From the NCBI GenBank assembly GCA_015478645.1, contig JADMIL010000001.1, forward strand, positions 124,001 to 188,000: 64,000 nt of DNA, in the 5' to 3' direction. Shown here one piece after another: positions 9,646 through 19,089 of the stretch; position 1 is the stretch's first letter; the number at the start of each line of letters is the position of its first letter. The translations under genes were made by a program, and so were the position numbers. The notes beneath the pieces were generated by a model. It saw nothing but the letters and a program-made list of their open reading frames with translations, searched no databases and was not told the DNA's origin. The DNA comes from Candidatus Binataceae bacterium. Lineage in GTDB: Bacteria > Desulfobacterota > Binatia > Binatales > Binataceae.

Positions 9646-9777
9646 CTAGGAAAGGTGCCAGAACCAAACAAACGCGATGGCGACGCCCAAGAGGATGACC
9701 GCTGCCAGCCAAACGGGTAGTTCTCGATCCTCGACCTTGGGCCAAAAGGGCCACCACGGAAAGGGGTTCGATTTCAT
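9646..9777 (-). CDS. Small single-span membrane protein (43 aa) coupled to MgtC
   Basis: Starts ATG 9777, one base after the TGA of the MgtC gene, so translation is coupled. The product opens with an aromatic and proline-rich stretch (NPFPWWPFWPKVEDRE) and then one hydrophobic helix (about 20-41, VWLAAVILLGVAIAFVWFW). No family recognised. The size and coupling suggest a regulatory or accessory subunit of the MgtC-like protein, which is inference. Confidence 0.55.
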   Translation of the reverse strand: MKSNPFPWWPFWPKVEDRELPVWLAAVILLGVAIAFVWFWHLS

Positions 9778-9778
9778 G

Positions 9779-11092
9779 TCATCTCCGCCCGACGGGATCG
9801 GTCCGGACTTGGACCGAGTGCAGAGCACTCGACGCAACCCGCTCGAGGGTCCGGTTCTCGAGATCACTGAAACCGAGAAACACCAACCCCAAGATCACGA
9901 CGAGTGCCGATGCAACAGCAAGACGGCGAACCAGTGCGGTCGCGCGCGTCTGTTGATAAACGATTGGCAAGTTGACAAGCGCAATGGTCATCGAGGTCAG
10001 AACCACAGCGACTCCGGCGGTCTCGGGTGTGATTTTGCCTGTCGTGGCGAGCGCGGCGGCGGTAGCCGTGGTGCTTGCACTGCTCACGAGACCGCCAACC
10101 ACGCTTAGCCCGAGAAACCCGAAGCTGCCGAAGCATCTTTGCGCTAGGGTGCCGAGAGCCGTCAGAGTGACGAAGAGCGCGGCGAACTTAAGCACGTAAG
10201 GAACTGAGACGGGAGAGGACAATTGGAGTTGAGGTATCAAAGCCTCTGCGTGGTCTCGCCGCAGCCATACCAGAGCCAGTGACCCGGCGGTCATGACAGC
10301 GAGTGGGAGTAGCGCGGTGGCGAGGGAAGCTGGTGCAAAGATAGCGAGAATGAGGAGGTTGCGCAGGAACATCGCGAGACTGGTGAGCATAAGGACAGCC
10401 ACTGCAAGCGACACAGAGTTGGCTACTCCTCTAAATACTTTCGACAGTTCGGCCGCGGCGGCGGTGCTGTTCACGAGACCTCCCAAGAAGGCGGCGTAGT
10501 AGGTGCCGCACGGACCATACATTCGGAGCATCACGTAATTCGTGAAGCCGAGGCCCGCGATGACGACGACGATGACCCACGCCTGTCGGGGATTCAGAAG
10601 TTGCCATGGATCCACGAACACGTTTGGTAGAAGCGGATAGATGACGAAAGTAAGAAGGCCTAACAGCACCGCACTGCGAATCTCCTCCGGCTGCAGAGTC
10701 CCTGCGAAACGTGCAAGCCCGGCCTTCCAGGCAAGCAGCATGGTCATGAGGATGGCCGATGTGATGCCGGTAAAGTAGTGGCCTTGCCCTATCAGCGCGC
10801 CGACCAAAAACATCACCAATAGGGCTGCCGAGGTGGTCATCTCGAGCGAAGCATCCTTGATGAGGCTTTGAACCTTCAACAATGCCACCAGCAGGAATGT
10901 GCCGGCCAGAGCGGCGCCAAGAAGCTGGGGGGCCGCGAGGGAAGTCAACGTGCCGAACAGCGCGATAATCGCAAAGGTGCGGACACCGACCTCCTTTTGT
11001 GCCCATTCGCGTTCGAGGCCGACCAAAAGCCCAGCCCCCAACGCTAACGCGATTTGGGATGCGACCTCGGTGTAGGGAAATGACGGAAACAT
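9779..11092 (-). CDS. MgtC/SapB-DUF4010 family membrane protein
   Basis: A 437-residue polytopic protein. The first about 140 residues carry the MgtC/SapB signature (LALGAGLLVGLEREW, then VGVRTFAIIALFGTL); the rest is a DUF4010-type membrane domain with many helices and conserved GGLVNSTAAAAEL and GGLVSSASTTATAA segments. MgtC proteins are linked to magnesium limitation and act in the inner membrane. Fluoride complexes magnesium, which makes the position in this island sensible. It follows the 98-aa gene by about 140 bases on the same strand, so it may be read from riboswitch 6 further upstream. Transported substrate unknown. Confidence 0.82.
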   Translation of the reverse strand: MFPSFPYTEVASQIALALGAGLLVGLEREWAQKEVGVRTFAIIALFGTLTSLAAPQLLGAALAGTFLLVALLKVQSLIKDASLEMTTSAALLVMFLVGALIGQGHYFTGITSAILMTMLLAWKAGLARFAGTLQPEEIRSAVLLGLLTFVIYPLLPNVFVDPWQLLNPRQAWVIVVVIAGLGFTNYVMLRMYGPCGTYYAAFLGGLVNSTAAAAELSKVFRGVANSVSLAVAVLMLTSLAMFLRNLLILAIFAPASLATALLPLAVMTAGSLALVWLRRDHAEALIPQLQLSSPVSVPYVLKFAALFVTLTALGTLAQRCFGSFGFLGLSVVGGLVSSASTTATAAALATTGKITPETAGVAVVLTSMTIALVNLPIVYQQTRATALVRRLAVASALVVILGLVFLGFSDLENRTLERVASSALHSVQVRTDPVGRR

Positions 11093-11232
11093 TTTCGATG
11101 ATTCTGGAGCAATCCTATTTTTGTTCGAACATATGCTTAAGCGTCCAACCAGTCACGGAGGGCTAATAAGGCCACCGATCTCGTCCGAATGACTTGGGCA
11201 GCGCGCGCGAGTGGACGGCTGAAAGCGGCTGC

Positions 11233-11529
11233 TCACTTGCCCGCGTGATCACGGCGATCGTTCGTATGATCGTGGCGCTTCTGCTGGGACTCGCTCAGAA
11301 CGGCGCGCTTGAGGCTCAGCCACCACTGTGCGGTTGCCTCGGGCTTTTCCTCGCGTACCCGGTGAAGCATCTCAATTACCCAGTCGATATTTGAGAGCGT
11401 CGCCTGGCGCTCGCGCGCGGGTGACGTCGGCCGTATGCGCGCGAGCATGCGCTGCAGGAGCGTCGGGCGCCGAATCGCCGGACCAGCGACCGCCTTTTCC
11501 GTCCGTCTGATTCCGACTGGCCGCTTCAT
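11233..11529 (-). CDS. Unknown 98-aa basic protein downstream of GTPase 1
   Basis: ATG 11529 overlaps the GTPase stop (ATGA), which is the main reason to accept it. The product is rich in arginine and lysine, with a helical core NIDWVIEMLHRVREEKPEA and a histidine-, arginine- and aspartate-rich C-terminus. I do not recognise a family. Coupling to the GTPase suggests it works with it. Confidence 0.6.
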   Translation of the reverse strand: MKRPVGIRRTEKAVAGPAIRRPTLLQRMLARIRPTSPARERQATLSNIDWVIEMLHRVREEKPEATAQWWLSLKRAVLSESQQKRHDHTNDRRDHAGK

Positions 11530-13298
11530 GGACCTGAATCATCGGTGGATGCCGTTGCCGCTTGCTCCGGCGCCATCACTACCTTCGCGTGGAGATGCTC
11601 AAGACGTTCGAGGCTTGACCTGACTGCCTCGGTTCCGGCGGCACGGGTGGCCTCCGCACGGACAAGTGTAGTTTCGGCGGCGGTGCGCAATTCGTTGAGC
11701 ATCTCCCTGATCTCCGCTTCCAGCCGGCGTCCGCTCTCGCGAACGATCTCGTCGAAGTCGTTAAGTACTCGCGTGCTGTTGAGGGACAGGAGAGTGTCAA
11801 GATAGCGGGCGACTTCTCTTTCGATGGTCTGAAGTTGGCGGCGGCGGGGATTGAAAATGTTGATGATTTGCTCTGCGGCCGTCTGGCGCGGGAAGCCGAA
11901 ATGCTCGCCGAAGTAGAGCCGGCCTTTCACGCGGAATCCGGACTCTTCGCTTACCGCTGGCGGTAAGTCAGCGAGCGCCGGGTCGCCCGAATCGGCGATT
12001 CGCCTCAGCAAGTCATTGGCTAGAGCGACGAAGCGACGAGCCGACTCGCGGTACATCGCCTCGGCAACGGGACGCTCTTTCTCCAGCCACTGATTTAGAA
12101 GCCGCCGCGAAATGGACTGAGCGATTTCCGCTGCACGGCTATGAAGCGCGGCTCCATGCCGCTCCGTCGCCCGGAGGATTGCGTCGTGGAACTCCTTGCG
12201 GGCGGCCGGAATGGCCGTGACCAAAAACTGGTCTCGCCGGTCGGTGCAACGGCGGCTGACCCGTTCCTGCTCGGCCTTGAAAAGATGGCTCAGGTCGCTC
12301 AGCGAGCGTTCGGCATTGGCGATCACCTCCCGCATGCGCGCCGCGACGCGTTGAAATTCTTCGACCGGCGCAATCAGCACGTTGCGCTGGTTGTCGATCT
12401 CACGGATGAGCGCGGCTGAGAGCCGCTCGATGCCGCGCCGCTCCGCCGCCTCGACGAGGGCGGGGCCGGACTCGCGCGCGATGCGTTCAAGCTCGGCTTG
12501 GAGCATTGGCGCGTCGCGTGATGGGCCCGCACCATCGAGCCATTCGGACGCGCTAACCAGAAACACCTTTCCGATATCGCGTCCGATTTTTTGAGCCAAG
12601 GTGCGACGCGCGAAATCGGTAGCTTGAGCGCACTCGTTCGGCGTCAGGCGGTCCGCTTTGCTGAGGACGAACACCATCTCGTCCACATGGGCAGTGAGCT
12701 CTTCGAGCAGCGCCAACTCCTCGCCCGAGATCGGCGGGTCGGCGCCGAGTACGACCAGGGCGGCATCGATGTGGGGAACGAATGCCTTCGTCACCGCGGT
12801 ATTGCCCGCGTAAACCGAACCGATACCGGGGGTGTCCACGAGGCACATGCCGCTTGCGAGGAGCTCCGCCGGCAGGAAGACCTCGACAGCCGCCACGCCC
12901 CGAAAATTTGTGGGATTACGTTCCTCGGACACGTAGTCGGAGATCGACTGGACGGGAATGTTCTGGCGCGATCCATTCTCGAAATGGACGAGTGCGTGCA
13001 GTATCGCCCCGTGACGAAGGATCGTAACGATGGCTGTGACCGGTATAACGCCCGTCGGCAGCACCGGGGTTCCGACGAGCGCATTCAAGAGGCTGGACTT
13101 ACCGCGTTTGAATTGGCCCAGACAGGCGACGAAAAAGCGCTTGTCGGCCACGCGATCAGCCAGCGCCCGCGTCGCTCGCTCGATACGTTGGCTTCCCAGT
13201 TCCTTCGCGACGTCGATCAACGCCAAGAGCGGAAGATGGCGCGAGATCCTCGCGTTGTTCGCGGGATCGTCGAATGCGTGTCGTCGAAGCGGTTCCAC
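11526..13298 (-). CDS. Dynamin-like GTPase 1
   Basis: A 590-residue protein. GTPase motifs: G1 GQFKRGKSS at 61-69, a threonine-containing G2 region near 88, G3 DTPG at 155-158, G4 SKAD at 213-216, and SASEW as the G5-like segment. The remaining 370 residues are long charged helices, as in bacterial dynamin-like proteins that bind membranes and oligomerise. It is the first gene after riboswitch 6. A second, longer dynamin-like GTPase lies at 32974 in the same island. A role in membrane maintenance under fluoride is inference; fluoride with aluminium or magnesium mimics phosphate in GTPases, which may be relevant. Confidence 0.85.
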   Translation of the reverse strand: MEPLRRHAFDDPANNARISRHLPLLALIDVAKELGSQRIERATRALADRVADKRFFVACLGQFKRGKSSLLNALVGTPVLPTGVIPVTAIVTILRHGAILHALVHFENGSRQNIPVQSISDYVSEERNPTNFRGVAAVEVFLPAELLASGMCLVDTPGIGSVYAGNTAVTKAFVPHIDAALVVLGADPPISGEELALLEELTAHVDEMVFVLSKADRLTPNECAQATDFARRTLAQKIGRDIGKVFLVSASEWLDGAGPSRDAPMLQAELERIARESGPALVEAAERRGIERLSAALIREIDNQRNVLIAPVEEFQRVAARMREVIANAERSLSDLSHLFKAEQERVSRRCTDRRDQFLVTAIPAARKEFHDAILRATERHGAALHSRAAEIAQSISRRLLNQWLEKERPVAEAMYRESARRFVALANDLLRRIADSGDPALADLPPAVSEESGFRVKGRLYFGEHFGFPRQTAAEQIINIFNPRRRQLQTIEREVARYLDTLLSLNSTRVLNDFDEIVRESGRRLEAEIREMLNELRTAAETTLVRAEATRAAGTEAVRSSLERLEHLHAKVVMAPEQAATASTDDSGP

Positions 13299-13333
13299 GT
13301 GCTCTCCTTGGCCGTCACACTTAGAGTCCGCGG

Positions 13334-13418
13334 AAATAAAAAACTCCCACGGCTCTATCTGCCGTAGGAGTCATTGGCCGTTTACCGGAAAACGGCAATT
13401 CGGGCGAACTCCACCGCC
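13334..13418 (-). ncRNA. Fluoride riboswitch 6, with intrinsic terminator
   Basis: Read on the minus strand: P1 GGCG/CGCC around loop GTGGAGTT (13418-13403), P3 stem, then CCAATGACTCCTAC to 13364. ACTCC pairs with GGAGT of the loop. The CTCCTACGGC strand is also the 5' arm of a terminator with GCCGTGGGAG followed by TTTTTTATTT. A promoter with -35 TTGCGC (13453-13448) and -10 TAGAAT (13431-13426), spacer 16, places transcription start just before P1. Controls GTPase 1 and the genes after it. Confidence 0.92.
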
Positions 13419-13425
13419 TGATCGG

Positions 13426-13453
13426 ATTCTAGTCGCTATCGGTCCCAGCGCAA
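13426..13453 (-). promoter_or_regulatory. Promoter for riboswitch 6
   Basis: On the minus strand TTGCGC, a 16-base spacer and TAGAAT, with the aptamer starting 8 bases after the -10 element. The -10 matches TATAAT at five of six positions. This gives the GTPase 1 unit its own start even though other riboswitch units lie upstream on the same strand. Confidence 0.6.
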
Positions 13454-13559
13454 GAGATCCGCCGGACTCGAGAATCCGGCATCGGCGCCCGCGTCGGTTT
13501 TCTGACTCGACTATCCCGGCCGGCGCATGGTTCAGATGAACGCGGGGCAAAACTCGCTC

Positions 13560-14093
13560 TCATCCGTTCACAGACTTCCGCGCTGCTCGAGCGATTGCGC
13601 CGCTGATGTACTCGAAGGTCTCGTCGAGTTCCATCCAGTGAGAGACGCTCAGCCGATTGCCTTCTTCAAGGTCCTTGTAGTGGTTGAAGAAATGGCTGAT
13701 CTGTTCATGCAGAATGGCCGGGAGATCAGCCAAGGTGTGAACATCAATATAGTATGGGTTCAATCTGTCCACGGGGACGGCGATGATTTTCTGATCACCG
13801 TCTTCCATCGCAAGCCCGCCAATCGGGCGGCAGCGAACGACCGCGAGCGGGATGATCGGAACTTGTGAGACAACCAGCACGTCGCAGGGATCCGCGTCGC
13901 GACAGAGCGTGTGCGGAATAAATCCATAATTGGCCGGGTAGGACATGGGGGTATGCAGGAACCGATCAACGAAAAGGCAACCCGAGGCCGGATCGAACTC
14001 GTACTTGATCGGCGCACCGCCTTGCGAAATTTCAATTATCACGTTGACCTCAGATGGGGGGCTGTCGCCGCTTGAAATTTTGCTGATATCCAT
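13560..14093 (-). CDS. ppa: Family I inorganic pyrophosphatase under fluoride control
   Basis: A 177-residue enzyme hydrolysing pyrophosphate in the cytoplasm. The family I signature D-x-D-P-x-D is seen as DADPCD at 66-71, with FVDRFL and YPANYGFIPHT in their usual places. Length matches bacterial family I enzymes. Fluoride is a classical inhibitor of this enzyme because it replaces the nucleophilic water at the magnesium site, so riboswitch 7 in front of it makes direct sense: more enzyme, or a more tolerant one, when fluoride rises. It is a single-gene unit between riboswitch 7 and riboswitch 6. About 135 bases of leader separate the terminator from the ATG. Confidence 0.9.
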   Translation of the reverse strand: MDISKISSGDSPPSEVNVIIEISQGGAPIKYEFDPASGCLFVDRFLHTPMSYPANYGFIPHTLCRDADPCDVLVVSQVPIIPLAVVRCRPIGGLAMEDGDQKIIAVPVDRLNPYYIDVHTLADLPAILHEQISHFFNHYKDLEEGNRLSVSHWMELDETFEYISGAIARAARKSVNG

Positions 14094-14227
14094 CTTTTCG
14101 AGCCTCTTCTCGACGTTGCTAGCTTCCTATCGTCAGCGAGTTCATTCTGCGTTCAACTTTGGCGGGAGCGGTTCGTGCCGGCACGGTGGCGCTGATTTGA
14201 CGGCTAAGCATCAGGGCGCCCGATCAG

Positions 14228-14310
14228 ATAAAAAACTCCCACGGCTTCTGTCTGCCGTAGGAGTCATTGGCCGCTCTGCGAGAGCGGCAGTTTTGGTGGA
14301 CTCCACCGCC
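14228..14310 (-). ncRNA. Fluoride riboswitch 7, with intrinsic terminator
   Basis: Minus strand: GGCGGTGGAGTCCACC at 14310-14295 (P1 with one C-A mismatch), P3 stem, then CCAATGACTCCTAC to 14257. GACTCC pairs perfectly with GGAGTC of the loop. The CTCCTACGGC arm also forms a terminator with GCCGTGGGAG and a T-run at 14235-14228. Precedes the pyrophosphatase gene. Confidence 0.92.
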
Positions 14311-14357
14311 TTTGAGATCAACTTAGCAGAGCGGTCGGTCCACTGGCCAGCTTTCAA

Positions 14358-14693
14358 TCATTCCAAAAGATCAGGAAAGCGGCGGAGACGAAAGGCGGCG
14401 GCGAAAGCGTAAATCGCGTCCGGCATGGCAACCGACATCAGCAGCGGATCGGCGAACGCAACCCGCCAGACTTTGGTAGCGGCGGAGGCATACCAGGGGT
14501 AGCAAAAAACAACCCGTCGCTCATCTGGCAAAATTAAGGCGCTCAGGGCCTTGGCCACTGGGCACTCGGCTTCGGCTCTGTGGGTTGCGCCGCGCGGAAG
14601 CGCCGCGAGCACGGGCTCGCCAACTTCGCGTCTTACGGCATTGACCAGTTGGAGTGCGTTCGCGACAAGTTCTGACGCGCATCTTACGCGCAT
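14358..14693 (-). CDS. Unknown 111-aa protein with its own fluoride riboswitch
   Basis: Starts ATG 14693 with GGAG six bases upstream; that GGAG sits inside the riboswitch 9 hairpin, which decides the start. The product has a CPVAKAL motif in the middle and ends ...RRFPDLLE. The overall pattern (CP-[IV]-A-x-A-L, then a helical C-terminus ending near F-P-x-L) recalls a small uncharacterised family seen in actinobacteria; no function is known to me. It lies between enolase and pyrophosphatase, each with separate control, so it is likely a genuine fluoride-response protein. Confidence in expression is high because of the riboswitch; function unknown. Confidence 0.75.
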   Translation of the reverse strand: MRVRCASELVANALQLVNAVRREVGEPVLAALPRGATHRAEAECPVAKALSALILPDERRVVFCYPWYASAATKVWRVAFADPLLMSVAMPDAIYAFAAAFRLRRFPDLLE

Positions 14694-14697
14694 GGCG

Positions 14698-14760
14698 GAC
14701 TCCGATGCAGGAGTCATCGGCATGCCGCGGGGGCGACAGCGTAACAGCGGACTCCACCGC
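14698..14760 (-). ncRNA. Fluoride riboswitch 9, translational type
   Basis: Minus strand: GCG/CGC P1 around GTGGAGTC (14760-14747), P3 with an internal loop, then CCGATGACTCCTGC. GACTCC can pair with GGAGTC of the loop (aptamer) or with a second GGAGTC at 14703-14698, which holds the ribosome binding site of the 111-aa gene. There is no T-run. Fluoride binding would free the GGAG and allow translation. No clear promoter is seen, so the RNA may come by readthrough from enolase. Confidence 0.85.
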
Positions 14761-14812
14761 GTCCCGCGCGATGGTCGCGCGCGGGCGAAATTGCCAGTAC
14801 CAGCGCAGCAGC

Positions 14813-16141
<1,329 letters not shown>

Positions 16142-16266
16142 CTATCAGTCGCGTGTTGATTGCCGGGTTCTATCGATGTCTGATGGTATGCGCAACCGGT
16201 GACGGATTAAACCGAAAAGGCGCGCCCCTTCCGGTCGCAGATATTAAGAGCCCGAGGCTAGTCATT

Positions 16267-18027
16267 TCAGGTCTGCCCGCTGGCATATTTGGTGAATCGC
16301 TCCACCCTGCTTATCCCTTGCGAAAGACGCCCCCGATGGGCTCGCTGATGGCCGAGCAGGATGTTCAGGATTGCAAGCCTGCCATCTATGCGTCGCATAC
16401 GATCCAGGAAAACAGACACCGTAACCGTCGACGCTGCTTCAATCACGTCGAAGCGATCAAGCCATCCGCTTACGCGCTCCTCGATTTGCGCAATCTCCGT
16501 CAGAAGGTTTTCCCGCGTGGCGCCAGAGTAGAGGCGAGACGCTCGATCGCGTTCCAACCCGGACAACACCTTGTCGCCAATCCAATCGGCGCGAAGAATC
16601 AAGAGCTCGATAAGGGTTCGCGGCAATGGACGCGCCGCCGCGGAAGCGGCTGCCAGGTACTCGACTGCTTCGGAAACGTACAGGGGATTACCGTTAGCTC
16701 TGGAAACGATCTCGCGCAAGGCGCCGGCCGGAAAGTTGAGGCCAGTGTAAGATGGCGACGCTTCGACAAGCTGCTTGATTTCGTTATTGGACAGCGGGGT
16801 GAGCCGAAACCGGAACTCGACCATGGAGGAATTCATTTCCTCAGCCTGAACGAATGATGGCCGGTAAGAGAGAATTGTCAGGGACCGATCAAGACTCCCG
16901 ATCATCTCCGACATGCGGCTGCGCGATTGCCAGTCGATCCAGTGCACGTCGTCGATGACCATCAGTGTCTGGCCACCCAGTTTTCGGAGCCGGTCCAGAA
17001 TTTCCGTCACCGAGGGCATTGATGAACCGCCATCAAGGGCGCCGCTACCGAGGGGTTCAATTAGCCGGAGCCAGGATCGGCCCGCATAGTCGCCATAGGG
17101 CACGCCGCTGCAACCGAGTCGCGTCCAGCCGTCGAGAACACCCGATCGATCGCCTCCGCCCAGCCATTCACGGATGAGACGGGACTTGCCCTGCCCTGCC
17201 TCACCGATAAGACGACAGACCACGGCTGTATTGGCGGCCAGACGGAGCGCCACGTCCAACTGCTCCGCAACCTCATCTCTCCCGACCATTGGCGTCCTGT
17301 CCAGACCTACATGAGCGGTTCCGGAACGCTCGTCCTTCCGGCCCAGCAGCTCGAATACCGTGAATCCGCCCTCCATCCTGGAGAGGTTGAGATTCAGACC
17401 ATTGAAATCGAATTGATCCACTATTCGCAGATATGCCGACTGGCCGAAGAACACCCGTCCCGGCTGAGCGAGCGACGCCAGGCGAAAAGCTTGCGCCGTG
17501 GAATTCGACTCAGCACTCAACACCACGCCCAGCGCTGTGTTGAGTGCTGAAGATTTGTCCAGCGCGGTCCCCAGCAATCCAAGCTTCCTTATAGCCAAAG
17601 CTGCCCGGGCCGCCTGTTCGGGACCGCCGCCAGCATCGGTCCAACACGCGATGGCGCCGCGCCGGCGAATGATCCGAACAATTCCACCGAATGCGGCAAA
17701 TCGCGCGAGTATTTCCTTGAAGCTGTTGCGCGCGTGGGCGGTAACGCTGGCGGTTTTCGAGCCGGATCTCAACTCGACCGCTATGATTGCGGCGCCGATC
17801 GCTTCCTGAACATCCTCCGGCTCTCCTTCCGCCGGAACGACTCGGCAGATGCGCTCGTTGTGCTCGCAGCCATGCAACCAGGTAGCGCAGTCGTTGCAGT
17901 AATCCCAATCGGCCGGCCAATGACTGTGACACCGTGGACATTCGCGAAGGGTAACCTCGCTCGAAGAAACGACGAGGTGAGGCCATCCCGGTGTTGAGTG
18001 TTTAGGTGAGTGTTTAAAGGAAGCCAA
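16267..18027 (-). CDS. Zinc-ribbon / cyclase-like / AAA ATPase regulatory protein
   Basis: A 586-residue mosaic. Residues 30-47 hold a zinc ribbon (C30, C33, C44, C47). Residues about 75-230 resemble a degenerate class III nucleotide cyclase domain (AILARFAAFGGIVRIIRRRG, then a VFFGQSAYLR-type end). From about 245 an AAA_16-like ATPase follows: FVGRDEE-type MVGRDEVAEQ, Walker A GEAGQGKS near 272-279, and LMVIDDVHWID as Walker B. Proteins of this layout usually continue into TPR repeats; this one stops after the ATPase lid region, so it is short for the class. Start is TTG 18027 with AGGA 8 bases upstream, the AGGA being part of the riboswitch hairpin. Signalling role is inferred; metal residues of a true cyclase are not evident. 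Confidence 0.7.
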   Translation of the reverse strand: MASFKHSPKHSTPGWPHLVVSSSEVTLRECPRCHSHWPADWDYCNDCATWLHGCEHNERICRVVPAEGEPEDVQEAIGAAIIAVELRSGSKTASVTAHARNSFKEILARFAAFGGIVRIIRRRGAIACWTDAGGGPEQAARAALAIRKLGLLGTALDKSSALNTALGVVLSAESNSTAQAFRLASLAQPGRVFFGQSAYLRIVDQFDFNGLNLNLSRMEGGFTVFELLGRKDERSGTAHVGLDRTPMVGRDEVAEQLDVALRLAANTAVVCRLIGEAGQGKSRLIREWLGGGDRSGVLDGWTRLGCSGVPYGDYAGRSWLRLIEPLGSGALDGGSSMPSVTEILDRLRKLGGQTLMVIDDVHWIDWQSRSRMSEMIGSLDRSLTILSYRPSFVQAEEMNSSMVEFRFRLTPLSNNEIKQLVEASPSYTGLNFPAGALREIVSRANGNPLYVSEAVEYLAAASAAARPLPRTLIELLILRADWIGDKVLSGLERDRASRLYSGATRENLLTEIAQIEERVSGWLDRFDVIEAASTVTVSVFLDRMRRIDGRLAILNILLGHQRAHRGRLSQGISRVERFTKYASGQT

Positions 18028-18030
18028 CGT

Positions 18031-18112
18031 GAAAATCCTGTGATGCCAGCCATCGCAGGAGTCATTGGCCGCTACGAAAACGGCAGGTTGTCAGAAGGCG
18101 GACTCCACCACC
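18031..18112 (-). ncRNA. Fluoride riboswitch 8, probably translational
   Basis: Minus strand: GGTGGTGGAGTCCGCC (18112-18097), P3 stem, then CCAATGACTCCTGC to 18055. GACTCC pairs with GGAGTC. The following hairpin pairs TCCTGCGATG with CATCACAGGA; its 3' arm contains the AGGA used by the TTG start at 18027 and is followed only by TTTTC. So it is better read as a ribosome-binding-site sequestering switch than a strong terminator. Confidence 0.88.
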
Positions 18113-18122
18113 CCAGCTACAT

Positions 18123-18152
18123 AAGATACGCAATACAACTTCCCTAGATCAA
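18123..18152 (-). promoter_or_regulatory. Promoter for riboswitch 8
   Basis: Minus strand TTGATC (18152-18147), spacer 18, TATCTT (18128-18123); transcription would begin a few bases before the aptamer P1. It forms half of the divergent promoter region at the centre of the island. Confidence 0.55.
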
Positions 18153-18175
18153 GACGAATTGAAAAGGTCGATATT

Positions 18176-18199
18176 GGTTCGGCGGGCCAGCGCCGAACC
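18176..18199. promoter_or_regulatory. Inverted repeat between divergent promoters
   Basis: GGTTCGGC (18176-18183) and GCCGAACC (18192-18199) form a perfect 8-bp inverted repeat with an 8-base gap. It lies midway between the minus-strand promoter of riboswitch 8 and the start of riboswitch 4. Either a regulator operator or a boundary hairpin; no T-run follows on either strand. Confidence 0.45.
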
Positions 18200-18208
18200 A
18201 CGCTGCTG

Positions 18209-18236
18209 TTGCTTCCTAGTAAGATTATGCTATTGT
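18209..18236 (+). promoter_or_regulatory. Possible promoter for riboswitch 4
   Basis: TTGCTT (18209-18214), spacer 16, TATTGT (18231-18236). Transcription would start about at the first base of the riboswitch 4 aptamer. Weak match, accepted mainly on position. Confidence 0.4.
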
Positions 18237-18245
18237 CCGCACGCT

Positions 18246-18331
18246 GGTGGTGGAGTTCACCGTAACCGCTCTTCCTGACGGAATAGCCAATAACTCCTAA
18301 GGCAATGAATTTGTCTTGGGAGTTTTTTTTG
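18246..18331 (+). ncRNA. Fluoride riboswitch 4, with intrinsic terminator
   Basis: GGTG/CACC P1 around GTGGAGTT (18246-18261), GTAACCG linker, P3, then CCAATAACTCCTAA. AACTCC pairs perfectly with GGAGTT. The AACTCCTAAG arm also pairs with CTTGGGAGTT, followed by eight T: a strong terminator. Controls the YkoP-like gene and metK. Confidence 0.92.
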
Positions 18332-18360
18332 CTGCGTTTTGTCTGCGGAGAGGATGAAAA

Positions 18361-19089
18361 ATGGACTCCAATCGACTCGCGCCGCTTTCGTTTGCTGCAA
18401 GCTCTTCAGCTCCTTACCACAACCTTAGAAAATGGACTGCGGATTGGACCCTGACCGGCCATGATCGTAGACCGCCCCATTCGCCTGGCGTATACCCCTT
18501 ATGGCGCCTGATTGCGGGTAGAAGCGGCCGTGGAAGGCCGGGCGGTCTCTTGGTAGCATGGACACTCTGGGAGCGATGCGCCAATCGGATATGGCCTTCC
18601 AGATCGATTCCAGGTGCGCCTTTTGGCCTGCTGCGATTCCGTCCGATGCGATACTGCGGTAATCCGCTGCTATTGCCCGACGGCGCCCTTATAGTTCCTG
18701 GCGATCTGGTAGGCGAGCTTCACTGCAACAATACTGCCCTCGCCACCCTCATTGAGTTCCGTGAGATAAGCCGGCTGCGTGCGTGCCGCGCCGATCTTAA
18801 CAGCCTCGGGCGCTGGCTCGGGCAAAGCGGCGAGCTTCCCACGCTCAAGGCATTCTACGGCGTAACTCTCCTCTGGTGGGCCGCTGCGAGACTGGGATTC
18901 AACGTCCGAGAGCGGCAAGCACCATTACGTAATTGGTTCGACTGGATCTTTATGGGCGGGCTTCTGTTGATTTACGCAGCCGATGGAGCTACCCGAGCAA
19001 AACTCGGAACCACTCTGAGCCGTACACCTCGCGAAGTTTGGATTTCACGTAAAGAACTCTCGCGTGGATACGCGGACAGTGTACGGTAA
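18361..19089 (+). CDS. YkoP-like domain protein of unknown function
   Basis: A 242-residue protein directly after the riboswitch 4 terminator. Residues 105-185 (LIVPGDLVGELHCNNTALA, then a helical segment and LKAFYGVTLLWWAAARLGF) resemble the YkoP domain found in some Bacillus and polysaccharide-related proteins; the N-terminal 90 residues are not recognised. A hydrophobic stretch GGLLLIYAADG near 205-215 may be membrane-associated. Same strand as metK, 89 bases ahead. Function not known; regulation by fluoride is the main clue. Confidence 0.65.
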   Translation: MDSNRLAPLSFAASSSAPYHNLRKWTADWTLTGHDRRPPHSPGVYPLWRLIAGRSGRGRPGGLLVAWTLWERCANRIWPSRSIPGAPFGLLRFRPMRYCGNPLLLPDGALIVPGDLVGELHCNNTALATLIEFREISRLRACRADLNSLGRWLGQSGELPTLKAFYGVTLLWWAAARLGFNVRERQAPLRNWFDWIFMGGLLLIYAADGATRAKLGTTLSRTPREVWISRKELSRGYADSVR

